64,000 bases of DNA, from the NCBI GenBank assembly GCA_038503035.1, contig JAVSML010025178.1, forward strand, positions 161,733-225,732. Reading direction: 5' to 3'. A program made the position numbers and the translations under genes. The notes beneath the pieces were generated by a model. The model saw only the letters and a list, made by a program, of their open reading frames with translations, was not told the origin of the DNA and ran no database searches. The DNA comes from Crocodylus rhombifer. Taxonomy: Eukaryota > Chordata > Crocodylia > Crocodylidae. Below, in pieces: positions 58,471 through 64,000 of this stretch. Positions within the stretch are counted from its first letter, which is position 1, and each line of letters begins with the position of its first letter.

Positions 58471-59849
58471 GTGGTGAGGATTCATTAATGCTTGTCAAGT
58501 GCTTGGAAGACTAAAAGAGCCAAGTATGATCATCCTGCCTGGGAGTAAAACAGACTTATGCAAGACAGAGATCCTGACAAAGAACACCATTTGATGAAGA
58601 TGGGGGAAGCGATGCAACTCCTGAGACTCATTCCTGTCATCAGGGGTCTTTCTGCTGAAACAGCTCGGCCCCTGAACCCCTAGTGCCTCAACTCCCCAGG
58701 CTGACTGAAGGTGTCTATGTGTCTGTGCCATGTATATTTTCAAGTGGGCTGAGTGCCTAGAGCTGAGTGGAATAATTAAGTTAAGGGGAAAAAAAAGGAT
58801 CTTAAATATGGTTCTCGCTCTGCTTTTCAAACCAGAGCCTGTTCTCCTTTCACGCAGGGTGCAACTGGGCTGCTCTCTCCTCCTTCCGGGCAAGGGAACA
58901 AGCAGGAAGCTGTGAGAAGGCCCCTTTCCTTCTCAGGGCAGTAACCCAAGAGGTTTGTTGGCCCATCCCCTTACAAGGAGAAGGCTTGTTTGAGGTAAAT
59001 GAAGGGAGGGTTCTGGCTGCCAACTGGTGACATGTTCACCTGTAGTTCACCCTGGATGGGGTCTTTCTTAGCATCTGTTACCAAAATAATGGGGACAAAA
59101 GAATGGGCTATTTATCACCATTCTCCACCCACCAAATTATCTTGTGTACCTGCAGGGCCCTGCTCTCAGGCAGCCAAGGAAAAGCCAACAGCAATTCCCT
59201 GGAGTGGGAGGGGGAGAGGGAGGGGGGAGCCCTGCTGGGCACTGCTGGAATCTCTTTCTTCTGTTTCCATTATTCGTTAGGCTAACTCCCTCTCTCCACC
59301 TGTTTGTTAGGTATAGGAGTCTGCTGACCACAGTTCTCTCCTAGCAGGTAACACCAAGTTCAATAACAAAAACAGGCCAAATCCTGCCCTGCCTGACCCC
59401 TTGCACATCTTCACTGGAGCTGAGTGCAATATTCATCAGGGTACAACCCCTTGTTTGTCCAATCAATGGGAAGAGGGTGTCCAAATTCCCTAGAGGGCTT
59501 TGAAAATCTCCCTCTGAACCTGACACAGACATTAGCTAGCCCACTTTGGCAATCTCCCTAGCAAAAGCAACCAGCTGCCAGGGAGCAAAAACCAGGACAC
59601 CATCCCAGGCCTGCTGTAGAACCAGAAGTCATTTTCAAGGCTCCCATTTCTGAGTTGTGAAAACACCTTGGTACTGCAGGTTCATTAATTCTGCTAAGAA
59701 GGGGAGTCCTCTCAGCAGGCATGGTGGCACACTCCATGGTGCTGGTTCAGGGGGCTTCAAATTTAGGATAAAATTCCCATTTCAGGAAATTCTTGGGGTC
59801 AGACCCATGAGATTCCTGGAAAAACTGGGAAGGTTAATCATTTTATTCC
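58471..59849. other. Intergenic between CR1 fragments
   Basis: No gene recognised. The right end may contain unrecognised 5' parts of the CR1 copy that follows. Confidence 0.5.
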
Positions 59850-61115
59850 CATGAGGTTAGTAAAGATGTATGACATGGTGATTTTACCAAGAGGTCCAAT
59901 GATCAACCAGAAATCACACAAGCAGAGATCACCAGATCATTAGATGCATGGGTAGCATTGGATATAGTCTTCCTGGACTTCCGGAAGGCTTTTGACACTG
60001 TTTCTCATCCCGTTCTCATTAAGAAACTGGGGGGCTGTGGTGTCAACACCCACACAGTCAAATGGGTCGCCAACTGGCTGGAGGGCTGCACCCAGAGGGT
60101 GGTAGTGGATGGGTCCTTCTCAACCTGGAAGGACGTGGGCAGTGGGGCTCCGCAGGGCTCGGTCCTCGGGCCTGCACTGTTCAACATCTTCATCAGTGAC
60201 TTGGACAAGGGGGTAAAAAGCACCCTGTTCAAGTTTGCTGATGACACTAAGATGTGGTGGGATGTGGGCACACTGAAAGGATGCAACAGGCTACAATCAG
60301 ACCTAGACAGGTTACAAGGGTGGGCGGATGTGAATAGGATGGGTTTCAACACAGACAAGTGCAAGGTGATGCACCTGGGGAGGAACAACCGGCACCATAC
60401 TTACAGGTTAGGGAACTCCCCTCTTGTCAGCACGGAAGCGGAAAAGGATCTGGGGGTCATCATTGACTCCAAGATGAACATGGGCCAGCAGTGTGGGGAT
60501 GCAGTCAGGAAAGCCAACCGCACCTTGTCATGCATCCACAGATGACATCTTGAGCAGGTCCAGGGAGGTGATCCTCCTCCTCTATGTGGCACTGGTCAGG
60601 TCACAGTTGGAGTACTGCATCCAGTTCTGGACGCCGCACTTCAAGAGGGATGTCGACAGCATGGAGAGGCTCCAGAGGAGGCCACTCGCATGATCAGGGG
60701 GCAGCAGGGCAGGCTCTGTGAGGAGAGGCTACAGGACCTGAACCTATTCAGCCTCCAGAAGAGAAGGCTGAGGGGGGATCTAGTGGCCTGTTACAAACTA
60801 GTCAGGGGGGACCAGCAGGCATTGGGGGAGTCACTGTTCCCCCGAGCACTGCCAGGAGTGACCAGGAATAACGGTCAGAAGCTGGCAGAGGGTAGGTTTA
60901 GGTTAGATATCAGGAGGCGCTACTTCACGGTCAGGGCGGCTAGGGGCTGGAACCAACTTCCAAGAGAAGTGGTGCAGGCTCCTACCCTGGGAGTCTTTAA
61001 GAGGAGGTTAGATGCACATCTTGCTAGGGTCATTTGACCCCATACTCTTTCCTGCCATGGCAGGGGGTCGGACTAGATGATCTGCTCAGGTCCCTTCCGA
61101 CCCTAGAAACTGTGA
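59850..61115 (+). mobile_element. CR1 LINE fragment with reverse-transcriptase region, broken
   Basis: From 59958 a reading frame shows CR1-type reverse transcriptase: DIVFLDFRKAFDTVSHPVL, GAPQGSVLGPALFNIFISDL and the catalytic FADD at 60234-60245. The frame is lost near 60540 (in-frame TGA at 60543-60545), continues in another frame to about 60690 and then returns to the first frame to a stop near 61035. The 3' end carries a gaaact-type repeat at about 61105-61120. 5'-truncated and inactive. It is a LINE, not a host gene. Confidence 0.85.
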
Positions 61116-63246
61116 AACTATATACACTGCAGGGGTAGCATGTCCTAGCAAGGATGCCTCTGCACATGCCCTGGTCACCCAATCCCACACACATCATCCA
61201 AACATGGAACTACTCCAGGAAGGCTGCTATAGCACAATCCCTTTGTGGTCATGCATGGCCTCTCACCTGCATAAGAGTGATGCCTGGGGACCACCTCACA
61301 GCAGCCTCCCCATTATGCTTGGAGTGGGTGGTTGGGGCATTACCGCTATGAGGTGGAAATACCCAGTGCATCCCTGGCAGATCTACAGGAGTTGGCACTT
61401 TTGGGGTCCCTGGCTCAAATCAGCAGCTTCCCCAACGTTTTCTACTGAAACCGTTCTTCAGAAGAAATTTGGGTTTTTTTGACCCAATAAATTCTTTTGC
61501 TAAAATGTCTGCAGTTTTCCATAGAGAAATTCCAAGATTTTGTTACAAACTCTTCTGGTTTTTTCTTTCTCAATGCACAGCAACATTTCCCATGGACAGT
61601 GAAATAAAATCTAGTTAAACTTCTTTGCTTAAGTGTTTCATTTTGGTGGGAGGATGGGCAAGAAAGGAAGAGTTCTTGAACAGCTTTATCCACAATATCC
61701 AGAGTTCAACCCAATAGGCTAGATTTCTAAGGCCCAAGTGCACTGGAAGCAAATAAGGAGGTATTAAACCTTCGCTTCAAGTGCAAACTTGACTAAGCTT
61801 TCTTTTTATAAAGTGTAGTGAAAAACTGGGCTGTGTCGACAATTCTAGCTTGAACAGAAACAGGACTATCTTGGAACAACACACAATTCTAGGGATAAGG
61901 TTTGGAGCAAGTGATTCACATCTGTCCTCCCCTAACTCAGATTCAGTACTTCTCTTTTCTGGGGTAGGGAGGGATAAATTTATGAAAAAGTCTGTACGTG
62001 TCATTTTTACGTTGCACTTTTTAGATAAAACAGAAGGATTTTGGTGAAAGACAGGAACTTGTTGAGGATGTGGGAATAACAGGGAAGCTTAAAGCCAACA
62101 ACTATGAGCTAGAGGCATTCAGCATAGCAAGGAATAAAAAAATCACATAATGCAGCAAGAGTAAAGGCAAATAAATTATGGGGAATTAAGACGTGCAGTG
62201 AGTTAAGTGCTGTGGAAGGGGGTAATGAAATCCATCAGCGTGGAAGGAGATTGGAAATCCTGGATGTAACAAAAAGTAAGGAGGAATAGAAAAAAATAAT
62301 ATAAAAAAGAAGAACAAGAAGAATGAAAGAAATAAGAATGCAAAACACTGCTCAAAGATCTAAGGATTAAAAAGAAAACCTTCAGTGGAAATGGAGAACA
62401 GGTGAGGCAACCAAACAAGAATATTCAGACAGTTAAAGCTTGCAGGGAAAAGATAAGGGCAGCAAAAATGCAGAATGAGTTAATTATAGCCAAAGGGATT
62501 AAAGAGAATAAGAGGCCTTTTACAAATATATCAGGAGAAACAGAAGCACTAGGTAGAAGGTGGATCTGTTAATAATAGGTCAGAGGAGGGGATGAAGATA
62601 ATGGAACAAGGGGGACAAGTAATGCCAATTGTAGCCTGGACTCAACTTATTACAAACTGGTCTGAGGCACCCCCCCAGCTTTCCCACAGGCCAGTAAATA
62701 GTTGCTAGATAACTGGGACTTTCATCACCACCAATCTAAACTGGTTTTAGCCCAGTGGCCAAAGGCTTTGTACCCTTGTTCCAATCTACAAGAATAACTA
62801 GTAGCTGGGATGACATCAGGACAACACTGTGGAAACATGTTGTGCTGGGCAAATCCCACGCTTTGTGTGGGACTTCCTCCAAAACCCGTAGAAGTTGTTC
62901 CACTGATGTAATGGCCTTTGGAGTCGGGTCTTGCTAGTCTGAGTACATGTGGTACGACGACATTATGTGAGCAAGGAGGATAGCAGAAGCTGCTTTGGGA
63001 GACAGTGTTCATGCCTAGAAGGGGAAGGGGAAGCAAAGGGCCCTTTGGGGCAGTTAATTCCCATCACAAATCAGTCCCTACCTCCTGACTAGAAGGGGTC
63101 TTGCAAGAAGGATCCAGTGGTTAGAGCACAGCAACAGGAAGCAGGGAAGCTGGATCTTTGTCTTCGTTCTCCCACTGGCTTGACACTGTGAAACTGTAGC
63201 CAAATCATTTGCTCTCTCTCTGTCTCAGTTTCCCCATCTGCAGAGT
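61116..63246. other. Intergenic, partly CR1-derived
   Basis: Apart from the CR1-like piece at 62400-62620, no exon or RNA gene is recognised. Confidence 0.5.
62400..62620 (+). mobile_element. Probable CR1/L3-like ORF2 fragment
   Basis: The stretch around 62480-62560 ('atagccaaagggattaaaga', then 'cttttacaaatatatcagg') resembles the part of CR1/L3 ORF2 between the endonuclease and the reverse transcriptase. Reading frames are short and broken. It may belong to the same family as the copy at 59850-61115, but it lies downstream and is separate. Boundaries are approximate. Confidence 0.5.
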
Positions 63247-63312
63247 AATAATAATAAAGTGATGATGCTTCTAATAATAACAACAACAACAATAATAATA
63301 ATAATAATAATG
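63247..63312 (+). repeat. (AAT/AAC)n trinucleotide repeat
   Basis: ATA/AAT repeats interrupted by a short CAA run. Simple repeat, no gene. Confidence 0.9.
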
Positions 63313-63946
63313 TGATTCAGCTCTTTGAAATCTTCAGACAGAAGCAGAGGTGGGCATGAATTAGAACAAAGCTCAGTTTGCTGCATAGCAGGCTGACTTC
63401 AAACCCACACTAACTTGAAGACTATTCACATTAGGGTCTCAGGCTTCTAAAGTTCAGTGTGTTTGGATCTGGCCTTTTGGTTTCTGCCTACCTCACAAGT
63501 GAGGTCTGGCTCCAGCATTTTTCTGTAGGTCCCTTTTAGAGTGATGGCGCCACTGTAGTATCAACCATTAGCATCAATTATTCCTATTTTCTCAAGTAAA
63601 GGCAATGGGAGGAGGTGGGAGCTGCTTTAAACCAATTCTTTCACAGGAAAAAAAGACATAAGCATCCTGCCTGGAGTCACTGGATGTGCTCTGCATACTG
63701 CTATCTTTCCTTAAGCAGACACACCCCCAGGCGACCCCCCTGTGTGCCTGAGACTTGCATGCTAAAACAAAGTCCCCTGCGCTATTGTCCCAGGAGACAA
63801 GGTGTCTCTGTTTACTAAATGGAATGATGTTGCTCAAGTGACAATGAGGGGCTGTGATCACTGCTGGGGTGTTGGCCTTTTGTCCTCCCTTCTCAGCTTT
63901 GAGAAGCTTTCCTTTCACACTGACACCACCTTCTTTTATTTCTTTT

Positions 63947-63952
<6 letters not shown>

Positions 63953-64000
<48 letters not shown>
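63953..64000 (+). repeat. (AC)n microsatellite at the right edge
   Basis: An uninterrupted AC tract, preceded by CGCGCG, running to the last base of the window; its full length is unknown. Confidence 0.97.

Noticed and set aside
47146..64000. Flanking genes of the mammalian locus (DnaJ-type, EEFSEC, RPN1)
   Set aside because: No matching open frames or exons were seen on either side; the window appears too short to reach them.

Overview
This window looks like nuclear DNA from a sauropsid vertebrate, most likely a crocodilian or turtle. Evidence: one intron-containing vertebrate transcription-factor gene, several CR1 LINE remnants and short hAT-type DNA transposons with target-site duplications, many dinucleotide microsatellites, and a GATA2 protein whose central region is Ser-rich rather than Gly-rich as in mammals. 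The species call is an inference.

Layout. 1-24,500: AT-richer intergenic DNA with no convincing exon. It holds a CR1 3' end on the minus strand (1498-2345), two inverted copies of one hAT-like family (3764-4023 and 5209-5519), two copies of a second short hAT family (14045-14231 and 19293-19473), and a 1.06-kb element with a triplicated internal segment (14262-15325). 22,900-26,200: repeat-poor, AT-rich DNA with a dense group of GATA motifs, likely upstream regulatory sequence. 27,100-33,950: a very CpG-rich stretch that probably contains the distal (IS-type) promoter and first exon of GATA2, but I could not place that exon. 34,859-34,948: an almost perfect hairpin. 35,750-38,150: the proximal CpG island with the untranslated IG-type exon and the first two coding exons. 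40,457-44,803: the two zinc-finger exons and the last coding exon. 44,804 to about 47,135: the 3' UTR. 47,135-64,000: intergenic DNA with further CR1 remnants and an (AC)n tract at the right edge.

The only protein-coding host gene I can support is GATA2 on the plus strand. It has five coding exons joined in consistent phases and encodes 468 residues, ending in Met-Ala-Met-Gly just before the stop. All splice sites are GT-AG. The intron after the N-finger exon contains what I take to be the ortholog of the mammalian +9.5 enhancer: the GATA half-site, the 8-bp spacing and a downstream GGAA are kept, but the expected E-box reads TATCTG instead of CATCTG. This and the hairpin upstream of the proximal promoter are the two most interesting observations. 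Database comparison, RNA evidence and conservation tracks were not available, so regulatory calls are motif-based.
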